DNA of 52,637 nt from Candidatus Poribacteria bacterium (GTDB lineage Bacteria; Poribacteria; WGA-4E; B28-G17): positions 1 to 52,637 of the forward strand of contig JAGGXZ010000160.1 of NCBI GenBank assembly GCA_021162805.1. Reading direction: 5' to 3'. The notes beneath the pieces are model-generated. The model was not told the origin of the DNA. It saw nothing but the letters and a program-made list of their open reading frames with translations, and searched no databases. Positions 23,115-31,288 of this stretch are shown in pieces. Each line of letters opens with the position of its first letter. Positions within the stretch are counted from its first letter, which is position 1. The position numbers and the translations under genes are program-made.

Positions 23115-26100
23115 ATGAGCCGGATGAGAGGTTTGCCCTTTTTATCGAGCATCTTGATACTCCCCTTCGTCGCCATCACGGCCTTTTCGGGCGAACTGGA
23201 GGACTATAAGTTCGCCTATGAGCTCTATAAAAACGGGGCCTATGATCTGGCCGAGAAGAACCTGCTGAAATTCGTCCAGGATTACCCCGAAAGCTCTAAT
23301 GCCGACGATGCCCTGTTTTTGGCTGCCGATTGCGCCTTCAAACTTCATAGATTCCACGACGCCATAAGGTATTACAAACAACTTGAGGCGGATTACCCCT
23401 CCAGCCCGCTGAGGCTCGACGCCGTTCGAGGCGTGGCATTGAGCTGGTTCCAGCTTGGGAGATATGAGGAGGCGATAAAAGGTTTTGAAGAGGTGCTCAA
23501 GAGGGCAAAGGACCCAGCCGTTATCTCCTCATCCCTCTTCTGCATAGGCGAATCTCACTTCAATTTGGGCAATTACGCCAGAGCCGTCTCATATTACGAC
23601 CGGCTCCTGACCAAATATCCCAAGGCCGCTGAGAGGAAATCGGCCCTTTATTCGAAAGGTTGGAGCCTATATCATCTTAAAAGCTACAGGACGGCCTATG
23701 ATACCTTCAGGATGGTTGTCCAGGAGTTTCCCGAAAGCGACGAGGCGGCCGAATCGGCCTACAGGATGGCCGAATGTCTCTTCGCTCTCAAGAAGTGGGA
23801 TAGGGCTGCTGAGGCATATAAGACGGTCATATCCAGATACTCCTCCAAGTCGAAATGGACACAGCTGGTGGCCAACGCCAATTTCAGATTAGGCGAGTGC
23901 TATTTCCAGATGAAGAGAATGGACGAAGCACGCAGACAGTTCGATCTATTGCTACATAGATACCCTACGATGGAGGATGTCGCCGCCGATGCCCAGTTCT
24001 GGATAGCCGAGGTGTTGCTCTCACAGGGCAAGTTCACCGAGGCGATCCACGAGTACAACAAGGTTATAGAGCTCTATCCGACCAGTAAGGTCGTGGATGA
24101 TGCCAGATACGGCATCGCCTTCGCCTATTTCAGACAGGGCGATTATAGGGAGGCTTATAGGCAGTTCAAATTGGTCGCCGAGGACCCGACCTCAGAGCTG
24201 GCTGATGCCGCGAGGTTCTACATGGGGGAATGTCGTAGGATGGACTCTCAGTATAACTCGGCCATACTGGAATATAAGCGCGTCAGCCGCAGATCGGAAT
24301 ACGGGGATGACGCCCTCTTCGGCATAGGTTCCTCATATTATAGCCTGCGCGATTACAAATCCGCCGTATCGGCGTTCAAGGATCTGCTGAAAGTTTACCC
24401 TAAGACCCCGCTTCGGCCGTATGCCCTATTTCAGCTCGGACTGGCCTATTTCAGCGGCGGGGATTATCGTAACGCCGCCGAGACCTTGGAAACCTTTCTG
24501 AAGGAGAACCCGGACGGAATCGGAGCAAAGGCGCCCGCCGACGAGGCGCTCTACTGGCTCGCAAGGGCGAAGTTCGAGATGAAGGAGTATCGAGGGGCGA
24601 TCGATGCCTGTCGGCAGATTATAAACCGGTTTCCCCACAGCCGTTTCCTCTATAAGGCCCATTTCTTCCTGGCGGAGAGCTTGTATTGGCAGGGGGATTA
24701 CGCCGAAGCGCGTAGGGAATATGAAAGCATACTCAATGAGTTCCCGAACGGCGAGTGGAACGATAGATGTCAGTATGGGATCGCATGGACGTATTTCTCC
24801 GAGGGGCAGAGTTCCAGCTCATCCTCTCAGCGCAGGGCTAAATTTCAGGCCGCCCTCAAGGCGTGGAGGAAAGTGGTGGAGACCTATCCTCAAAGCCCTC
24901 TCGCCGATAAATCGCAATACTATGTCGGGATATGTCTGATCAACCTCAAAAGGTACAGGGAGGCGCTGGATGCCTTCAAGATCATCCCACTCAAATATCC
25001 GAAGGGCGATTGGGTGGATAACGCCCTTTACAGGATCGGCTGGGTGCTCTACAAGATGGAGAGATACGATGACGCAATAGAGGCTTTCACCAACCTGCTT
25101 AAAAAGTTCCCATCGACACCTCTGGCGGCACAGGCGATCTTCGGCGTCGCCAACAGCTTCTTCAAAAAGGGCCTTTACAGGGAGGCGATAAAGCAGTATC
25201 AGATCATAGTCACGAAATATCCCAATCAGAAGATGCAGGTCCAGGAGGCAGGCGAGGAGAAGATGGTGGATCTCAGACCGGAGGCTCAGTACGAAATCGC
25301 CGAGTGTTACTATAACCTGGGGGAATACAGAAAGGCGATTGAGAACTACCACAAGCTGGTGGAACTGTTCCCGAAGAGCGAGTGGGCGGATGATGCACTC
25401 TACGCCATAGCCTCATCATATCAACAGCTGAATGACGAGAAGAGGGCCACAGCGGCCTATCAGGAACTCCTGCGCAGGTATCCTCAGAGGGAACTGGCGC
25501 CCGATGCCCTGCTCAACGTCGCCATTTCATATTACGACTCCGGGAACTACCAGCAGGCGATAGCCGAGTTTCAAAAGGTGGTTGAGAACTATCCGCGCTC
25601 CGATGCCGCGGATCAAGCGCAGTATAACATCGGACGTAGCTACTACAAGCTTCGATCCTACGACCAGGCCATAGAGGCCTTCGGCAAGGTGAATCCCAAA
25701 AGCGAATACGGACCGATATCCCGATATTTCATCGGCTGGTGTCTTTATGATCCCAACAATCCGAGAAGGGATCTCAAAAGGGCGATAGACGCTTTCCAGA
25801 AGGTGGTGGCGAGATATCCGAAATCGGACGAGGCCGCCAGGTCCCTGTTGGCCATCGGCAGATGTTATGAGGAGATGGAACAGCTGGATAAAGCCGTTCA
25901 GATATACTCCACCTTGGTCGAGAGATATCCCAAATCGCCGCATATCGAGGCTGCCCTTCTGGCGATGGGTATGGCGCTCCACAAACAGGGCAAAAACGCC
26001 GAGGCCATCTCCGTCTTCGATAGGATATTGAACGATAAGAGAGGACGATACAGCGATGATACGAAGATCTCCGCCCTGCTGAATAAAGCCGAATCGCTTT

Positions 26101-26378
26101 ATGACCTCGGCAGATACGCTCAGGCGGCCGAGACATATCTGAAGATGGCCCTGGTCTATGATCGGATCGACCCGGATGACGCCCTCATCGCCCTCGTTCG
26201 GGCCGGGAACTGCTACGAGAAGCTCCAGAGGTGGGAAGATGCCAAAACCTGGTATAGACGGGCGGTGCAGCAATACTCCAAACATCCCAAGAAACGGAGC
26301 TCCTGGAGTAAGACGCTCAAGCATGCTCGGGATAGATTACGGGCACTGGAGAGCCTCTCCTCCTCATCCCCGAGGTGA
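23115..26378 (+). CDS. Giant exported TPR protein (YbgF/BamD-type repeats)
   Basis: The 1087-residue protein has a signal peptide (about 1-25, ending in TAFSG). It is then filled with some 25 TPR units, most ending in a YP-x-S/K turn followed by a D-A-x-Y/F-x-I/L-G helix, the pattern of periplasmic YbgF/CpoB and BamD repeats. No other domain is visible, so it is probably a long periplasmic superhelix for protein contacts. It heads an operon containing an outer-membrane barrel, ExbB and TonB, which suggests a scaffold role across the periplasm. In Myxococcus-type gliding complexes, large TPR proteins take similar positions; that comparison is inference. Confidence 0.85.
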   Translation: MSRMRGLPFLSSILILPFVAITAFSGELEDYKFAYELYKNGAYDLAEKNLLKFVQDYPESSNADDALFLAADCAFKLHRFHDAIRYYKQLEADYPSSPLRLDAVRGVALSWFQLGRYEEAIKGFEEVLKRAKDPAVISSSLFCIGESHFNLGNYARAVSYYDRLLTKYPKAAERKSALYSKGWSLYHLKSYRTAYDTFRMVVQEFPESDEAAESAYRMAECLFALKKWDRAAEAYKTVISRYSSKSKWTQLVANANFRLGECYFQMKRMDEARRQFDLLLHRYPTMEDVAADAQFWIAEVLLSQGKFTEAIHEYNKVIELYPTSKVVDDARYGIAFAYFRQGDYREAYRQFKLVAEDPTSELADAARFYMGECRRMDSQYNSAILEYKRVSRRSEYGDDALFGIGSSYYSLRDYKSAVSAFKDLLKVYPKTPLRPYALFQLGLAYFSGGDYRNAAETLETFLKENPDGIGAKAPADEALYWLARAKFEMKEYRGAIDACRQIINRFPHSRFLYKAHFFLAESLYWQGDYAEARREYESILNEFPNGEWNDRCQYGIAWTYFSEGQSSSSSSQRRAKFQAALKAWRKVVETYPQSPLADKSQYYVGICLINLKRYREALDAFKIIPLKYPKGDWVDNALYRIGWVLYKMERYDDAIEAFTNLLKKFPSTPLAAQAIFGVANSFFKKGLYREAIKQYQIIVTKYPNQKMQVQEAGEEKMVDLRPEAQYEIAECYYNLGEYRKAIENYHKLVELFPKSEWADDALYAIASSYQQLNDEKRATAAYQELLRRYPQRELAPDALLNVAISYYDSGNYQQAIAEFQKVVENYPRSDAADQAQYNIGRSYYKLRSYDQAIEAFGKVNPKSEYGPISRYFIGWCLYDPNNPRRDLKRAIDAFQKVVARYPKSDEAARSLLAIGRCYEEMEQLDKAVQIYSTLVERYPKSPHIEAALLAMGMALHKQGKNAEAISVFDRILNDKRGRYSDDTKISALLNKAESLYDLGRYAQAAETYLKMALVYDRIDPDDALIALVRAGNCYEKLQRWEDAKTWYRRAVQQYSKHPKKRSSWSKTLKHARDRLRALESLSSSSPR

Positions 26379-26381
26379 TGT

Positions 26382-28004
26382 ATGGTGATCGTGAGAAGGT
26401 TTCTCCTCACGTTAGCTCTCATTATAGGATGGTCTCTGACCTCTTCATTTTCGTTTTCTCAGGAGCAAAATACCGGTGAGAAACTGAAGGCGGAGAATCT
26501 TCCGGAGAGAATCGAGGCGAGGATAATAGATGTGACCAGGATATCGCTCACACAAAGGCCGCCCTTCACCGATAGCGCACTGCCCGATATACCTAAATAC
26601 TTGGTGGTCTATCCCAAAGAGAAGGTATGGAACCTACCCGGTTTCCTCTCGCCCAAGAAAATAACCAGGCGTATAGGAGGCGATCATATCGTTCGTCTCA
26701 TCTCAGCCGATCTGTTCTCAGGAGCGCCGGGGGGATTTAGTTCGGAAGCGATCGCCCTCAAAGAGGTGAAGGACGTAGCTGGCGCCCTGAGGATCAGGTG
26801 GTTTTCACTCGGCAACACCAGGACTAAGGATAGAGGGAGATATAACCTTCTGGATATGTCAGCCCATGGAAGGATAAAAGAGCTCAGCTCCGATCTGAGG
26901 TATGATGTCAAGGAGTTAGGATGGCTTAAAGTCGGAGACAAAGGGGTGGCGAGGCAGGACCTTTCACACCTGAACCTCTACGCCGGTTTGAGACGGAGGA
27001 CGTCGGGAACCACGACGTCAACCTTCAGAATTGAGCTTGATCGAACAACCATGAGCGGAGAATGGGGGATTGAAAATGAAAGCACCGACGTGGGATTTAA
27101 GGTGGATGTGGACACCTCCTATCCGTTCCTCAATCCGATCAAACTCGGATTTTCGGGAAGATACATCTCCTCGCGCCTGGGAGAAACGGAATCCCAGATA
27201 GGTGCTTTCAACATGTATTTCCGCGATAACTTCGAAAGGGTGGGACCTTTTGTCCTCAGCATCGGATTGAACCCCTATCTGTACGGCGAGCCGGATGGGA
27301 GCACGAGGTTCTCCTTAAATCCATCGATGGACGCCGTGACCCTTCTGGGCGAGATCACCCTCTTAAGGTTGAGGGCGGAATGGGGGAGAGTGATTTTGCC
27401 GGCCGGAAATGATATCTTCAGCAGGGATTTTACGGCATTGAACCCGGAGCTCAGGGCCGAGAGGATGAGTGAGATCGCTTGGGGGTTCGAGCTCAGACCT
27501 GAAAACGCCTCGCTTTCCGCCGAGGGATTCTATCTGCTCCGCGATGATATGCACGTGCTCAGTAGGATAAAAGGAGATGTGCTGGCCTGGAGCCCGATAA
27601 ACCTGAACGCGCGGATATTCGGTTTAAGGTTGAACCTGAAGGCTGAACCAGCGGAGGGGGTCGAAGCTCAGGCGAGATATACTCACGAGTTCCACAAGGT
27701 AAGCTCTGCCGAGCATATACCCTATCGCCCTGAGGACAGACTTGAGTGGGAGATCTCCTATGAGACTTCCGCTGGCATGAAGTTGAATCTGGGAGGTGGT
27801 TTCATCGGTAGAAGATATGTGGATAGGGACGGCGATAGGGCTTTAGATGCCTATGCCGTCTTTGATCCCTCTCTGAGTTTCCCCCTGGGGATGGGTATCT
27901 CCGGCTTTCTGCGCGGGAAGTTCTACACCGGCAGGGTGCAGGCCATGGAGGGATATGAATTGCCTCAAACGACGGTCGATTTCGGGGTGAGGGTGAGATT
28001 TTAG
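26382..28004 (+). CDS. TonB-dependent-receptor-like outer-membrane beta-barrel without a plug
   Basis: The 540-residue protein has a signal peptide (about 1-27). An N-terminal stretch of about 100 residues resembles no plug domain I recognise. The rest is amphipathic strands ending in a C-terminal aromatic strand TVDFGVRVRF, the usual outer-membrane signature. Segments such as FELRPENASLSAEGFYLLRDD and LRLNLKAEPAEGVEAQARYTHEF resemble the last strands of TonB-dependent receptors, but the barrel is short. GAGGTGA overlaps the preceding stop. It precedes exbB by 2 nt and probably interacts with the TonB encoded just after. Confidence 0.7.
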   Translation: MVIVRRFLLTLALIIGWSLTSSFSFSQEQNTGEKLKAENLPERIEARIIDVTRISLTQRPPFTDSALPDIPKYLVVYPKEKVWNLPGFLSPKKITRRIGGDHIVRLISADLFSGAPGGFSSEAIALKEVKDVAGALRIRWFSLGNTRTKDRGRYNLLDMSAHGRIKELSSDLRYDVKELGWLKVGDKGVARQDLSHLNLYAGLRRRTSGTTTSTFRIELDRTTMSGEWGIENESTDVGFKVDVDTSYPFLNPIKLGFSGRYISSRLGETESQIGAFNMYFRDNFERVGPFVLSIGLNPYLYGEPDGSTRFSLNPSMDAVTLLGEITLLRLRAEWGRVILPAGNDIFSRDFTALNPELRAERMSEIAWGFELRPENASLSAEGFYLLRDDMHVLSRIKGDVLAWSPINLNARIFGLRLNLKAEPAEGVEAQARYTHEFHKVSSAEHIPYRPEDRLEWEISYETSAGMKLNLGGGFIGRRYVDRDGDRALDAYAVFDPSLSFPLGMGISGFLRGKFYTGRVQAMEGYELPQTTVDFGVRVRF

Positions 28005-28006
28005 CC

Positions 28007-28696
28007 ATGAACGGAATAATTGAGATGATCCGGGGTGGGCTGGAGCAGATAATAAATGCCGGATGGCTTATGGCGGTGATCGGCGTTTACTCGATGATCT
28101 CGCATGCCGTGATCCTGGAGAGGGCGATCAATTTGAGACGAAGCAAATTGATCCCGGCCCAGTTCATAGCCAGGATATATAACGTGCTTGAAAGGGGTAG
28201 TCCGGAGATAGCGATAGCGTTATGCGATAAAAGGCCTGGCCCCTTGACTAACATCATCAAAGCCGGTATAATACATCGACACTACGATGAGGAGAGGCTT
28301 AAGAAGGTCGTCCACTTCGCCGGGCTCCAGGAGAAACCGAAGATCGAGAGGTATCTCTCTCTGCTGGGCGTCATTCCGCCGCTCGCCACATATACGGGAC
28401 TGTTGGGCACGGTTATCGGGATGATCCGCTCCTTCGGGGCGCTGGGGATGATGGACATATCGATCAATGCCGAGGTCAATATGGCTAAAGGTATATCTCA
28501 ATCCCTCATGACCACGGCCGCGGGGTTGGTGGTGGCCCTTCCGGCCTTCATAGCTCATCAGTATTTCTCAAACCGTGCCGATTCTATCCTGCGCGAGATG
28601 GAGAGACATTCGATGTCGCTGGTTAAGTTCCTCGTGTCGGCTGAAGCCAAATTCTTGGGAGAGTTCGAGGAGATAGGGGGGGATGAAGATGTTTAA
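28007..28696 (+). CDS. exbB: MotA/TolQ/ExbB-family proton channel protein
   Basis: The 229-residue inner-membrane protein has three predicted transmembrane segments: about residues 17-35, 118-140 (LLGVIPPLATYTGLLGTVIG) and 160-183 (TTAAGLVVALPAFIAHQYF). The middle and last ones match the ExbB/TolQ pore helices, and G-L-L-G-T-V-x-G-M is the family signature. Such proteins convert proton flow into force with an ExbD/TolR partner. Here tonB follows directly with a 14-nt overlap, so no exbD lies between. Confidence 0.9.
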   Translation: MNGIIEMIRGGLEQIINAGWLMAVIGVYSMISHAVILERAINLRRSKLIPAQFIARIYNVLERGSPEIAIALCDKRPGPLTNIIKAGIIHRHYDEERLKKVVHFAGLQEKPKIERYLSLLGVIPPLATYTGLLGTVIGMIRSFGALGMMDISINAEVNMAKGISQSLMTTAAGLVVALPAFIAHQYFSNRADSILREMERHSMSLVKFLVSAEAKFLGEFEEIGGDEDV

Positions 28697-29537
28697 ATGG
28701 AGTCTAAAGACGTGTCTGTTTATAGCCTTCATCGAGCATATCCTTCTTACCATTGTCTTCGCCATGGTCATATACACCAAACCGGCGGAGAGGGAGGAGT
28801 TCGAGAGGCCGATAGAGGTGGATATCATCCAGCTTCCCCAGATGCCGGAGAGGTTGGAGATGACTCAGTTCCAATCCCTCCAAAAGGTGACCGCTGAAAC
28901 GCCGGAGAAGATACCGGAATTCAAGGGCAGAGATGTGATAAACAGGGTTCTGGGATCGGTGGAAGGAGATCAGAGGTTCAGAACGAGGTTGCGTTCGCCC
29001 GCCTCCGAGCTCAATCCCGATCGGTTCACGCTCGATCTCTCACGATCGCGGCGGGCCATGGAGGGGATCGAGCGAGGAGCAGATACGACGTTGAAGGTTA
29101 AAGAGATCCTATCGCCCGATAGGGAGAGGATACCGATTCCCAGACGGTCCGAGGGCGGAGAGAGCAGGATAAGCATGAGCCCTCCTCGGGGAAGCTTCAC
29201 GACCCGTATCTCCCAACCTTCTTCCCTGAGCCCGAAGGTCGGGGAGCCCGCCGGATTGCCGTTCGAGATCAGAGGGGAGGTGATCGGAAGGGAACTGGTC
29301 TACATGCCGCCTATACCCGAAGCGCCCAGCAAGGAGGTCGGAGAGGTGGTTCTAACCTTCTGGGTAACTCCTCAGGGTGACGTGTATAAGGTGCAGCGTA
29401 AGAAGACGGCGGGTGACCCGAAGCTTGAAAGGATAGCCAGGGAATGGGTGAGCAGGTTGAAATTCGCCCCCCTGGAGGGACGGGTTGAGCAAAAACCCCA
29501 ATGGGGTGAGATAACCATCAAATTTTTAAGAAAATAA
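28683..29537 (+). CDS. tonB: TonB-family energy transducer
   Basis: The 284-residue protein has a single N-terminal membrane anchor (about residues 7-31) and a long periplasmic linker rich in Arg, Ser, Pro and Glu without the classic EP/KP repeats. A C-terminal TonB domain follows (about 205-284), including GEVVLTFWVTPQGDV and REWVSRLKFAPL. It transfers force from the ExbB-type motor to an outer-membrane partner, probably the barrel encoded at 26382. An alternative ATG lies 6 nt downstream. The linker is unusual and would be worth comparing with TolA and GltG-like proteins. Confidence 0.85.
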   Translation: MKMFKWSLKTCLFIAFIEHILLTIVFAMVIYTKPAEREEFERPIEVDIIQLPQMPERLEMTQFQSLQKVTAETPEKIPEFKGRDVINRVLGSVEGDQRFRTRLRSPASELNPDRFTLDLSRSRRAMEGIERGADTTLKVKEILSPDRERIPIPRRSEGGESRISMSPPRGSFTTRISQPSSLSPKVGEPAGLPFEIRGEVIGRELVYMPPIPEAPSKEVGEVVLTFWVTPQGDVYKVQRKKTAGDPKLERIAREWVSRLKFAPLEGRVEQKPQWGEITIKFLRK

Positions 29538-29558
29538 GACAAAAGGAGGAATCCAGAG

Positions 29559-30809
29559 ATGTCCCGAAGAATTCTTCTCATTCTGATCCTCGCTTTCGGG
29601 GTGATCCTTTACGGGTGTTCGATGAAAGGGGCTATATTCCAGAACGCCGAAAATGCCTTCGATCGCGGGGATTATGCTGAGGCAAAGAAGCTTTACACCG
29701 AGGTAATACGGAAATATCCCGGCTCCGAGTTCGCCACGAAAGCCAAATTCAGGCTCGCTCAGATCTGTGAAAAGGAATACGATTGGGATAACGCACTCAA
29801 ATACTATGAGCAGGTTACGAAGGAGGTCAAAGGGGGATATCTGGACGCTCAGTCCAGAAGCAGGATGGCCCTCATCAGAAAGGCCCGTCAGGATATAGCC
29901 AAGGCCAAATACATATACGATAACAACCCCGGCAGCGAGAGGGGAAACAGAGCCGCCGCTCAGGCGCTTTACGATATGGCTCAGGCCTACGAAAGGCTGG
30001 GCCAGTATGAAAAAGCCATCGAGACATACGAGAAACTGCTGAAGGAGTTCCCGAAATACAAAAACGCAGATCAGGTGCAGTATCAGATCGGGATGATATA
30101 TTTCTACAAGCTATATGACTACGGAAAAGGATGGAAAGCCTTCATGAAGGTCATCAAGAACTACCCGGATTCGGATCTCGCCAAGGCTTCCGACAGATTG
30201 TTGAAGAAGACGCAGAACACGTTGAACGAGATAGCGGCGTTGATAGAGGACGTCAAGAAGATCCGAAACGAGGTGGCGATGAAGTTCGAAAAGATGGGAC
30301 GACATGTGAGCCAGGCCGATAAATACAGCATCCACGCCGAAAAGGCCGCTCAGGACTACATCGGAATCGCCGAGGGATGGAAGAAACTCAAGAACTATCC
30401 CAACGCCATAAAGGCCTATAAGGAACTGGCTGACGAGATCCCGTTCGGACAGTGGGCTCCGAACGCCCTGTTTAACGCGGCGAAGCTGTATCAGGAGATG
30501 GGCGATTACGAGATGGCCGTCAAGACCTATGAAGAGCTCTTTAAGAGATACCCCCACTCCTTCAGAAGAAACGACGCGATATACAACGAGGCGATATGCT
30601 ACGAGGCGATGCGTGAGTTCGCTAAGGCCTATGACCTGTATAAAACCTATATCTCCCTCGATGACACCGATGAGAACAAGCTCAGAAGGGCTGAGGAGAA
30701 GGTGGCACAGTGGGGATATGATGAGGACGGAGACGGATTCCCCTTCTATATGGAGGCGCAATACGGAACCTCCGATAAGGACCCAACCTCGTATCCGGAG
30801 AAAAAATAA
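29559..30809 (+). CDS. TPR lipoprotein with C-terminal calcium-binding-like motif
   Basis: This 416-residue lipoprotein has a lipobox LYGC with C20 as the probable anchor. It has TPR units at about 25-95 and 130-215, a helical linker (about 215-265), and more TPR units (about 270-385). The C-terminus carries YDEDGDGFPFYMEAQYGTS, like the D-x-D-x-D-G calcium-binding (thrombospondin type 3) motif of surface-anchored proteins. AAGGAGG lies 9 nt before the ATG. In the operon it probably acts as a CpoB/YbgF-like or GltE-like lipoprotein beside TonB. Exact role unknown. Confidence 0.8.
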   Translation: MSRRILLILILAFGVILYGCSMKGAIFQNAENAFDRGDYAEAKKLYTEVIRKYPGSEFATKAKFRLAQICEKEYDWDNALKYYEQVTKEVKGGYLDAQSRSRMALIRKARQDIAKAKYIYDNNPGSERGNRAAAQALYDMAQAYERLGQYEKAIETYEKLLKEFPKYKNADQVQYQIGMIYFYKLYDYGKGWKAFMKVIKNYPDSDLAKASDRLLKKTQNTLNEIAALIEDVKKIRNEVAMKFEKMGRHVSQADKYSIHAEKAAQDYIGIAEGWKKLKNYPNAIKAYKELADEIPFGQWAPNALFNAAKLYQEMGDYEMAVKTYEELFKRYPHSFRRNDAIYNEAICYEAMREFAKAYDLYKTYISLDDTDENKLRRAEEKVAQWGYDEDGDGFPFYMEAQYGTSDKDPTSYPEKK

Positions 30810-30821
30810 ATTTATATTGAA

Positions 30822-30843
30822 GGGGCGGCACACGTGTCGCCCC
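30822..30843. repeat. 22-bp near-palindrome between operon genes
   Basis: GGGGCG (30822-30827) pairs with CGCCCC (30838-30843), and the inner bases continue the stem with one G-U pair to a 2-nt loop. It starts 12 nt after the TPR lipoprotein stop and lies 19 nt before the next ATG. It has no T-run, so it may be an attenuator, processing site or protein-binding palindrome. Confidence 0.5.
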
Positions 30844-30862
30844 AATCCCAGATCTTTCGGAT

Positions 30863-31288
30863 ATGATCTTAAGATATCTCATCCCAACCCTTATGATTCC
30901 GCTTTTATCCCTGACCTCCTGCTCCTACATGAGAGGTCCATCCCCTGCCGTGATGTCCGACGCCCGAATGGAAATAGCCCTTGCTGAGCAGGTGGATGCC
31001 TCTACCTTCGCCTCAAGGGAGATTGATGAGGCGAGGATACTCCTCTCACAGGCCGAGAGGGCGGCAAGAAGGGGAGATGAGAAGGAAGCTGAACGCCTGG
31101 CGGAGAGGGCGCTTCTGACGGCGAGATACGCCAGAATTCTGGCCTCTTACAGAAAGCTGAAAAAAGAGGTCGAAAGGGAGGAGATCGAGCTTCAAACCCT
31201 ACAGAGGGAGGTTGAATCCGCTAAGGTCAAACGTCAATCGGCCGAGGTCGAGCTGAGGAGATTGACCAGGGGGGGAGGTGGAAAATGA
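30863..31288 (+). CDS. DUF4398-like small helical lipoprotein
   Basis: The 141-residue product has a signal peptide ending LTSC, with C20 as the probable lipidation site. The mature part (about 30-135) is a long alpha-helical, Ala/Glu/Arg-rich region (LAEQVDASTFASREIDEAR, LLSQAERAARRGDEKEAER) matching DUF4398-type lipoproteins. These often sit beside OmpA-family genes. It overlaps the next gene (ATGA), which carries the same helical module fused to OmpA. No strong ribosome site is visible. Confidence 0.8.
   Translation: MILRYLIPTLMIPLLSLTSCSYMRGPSPAVMSDARMEIALAEQVDASTFASREIDEARILLSQAERAARRGDEKEAERLAERALLTARYARILASYRKLKKEVEREEIELQTLQREVESAKVKRQSAEVELRRLTRGGGGK

Noticed and set aside
23115-26378. 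CRISPR-like periodicity
   Set aside because: The periodicity comes from about 100-nt TPR codons with divergent sequence; there are no identical short repeats with unique spacers.
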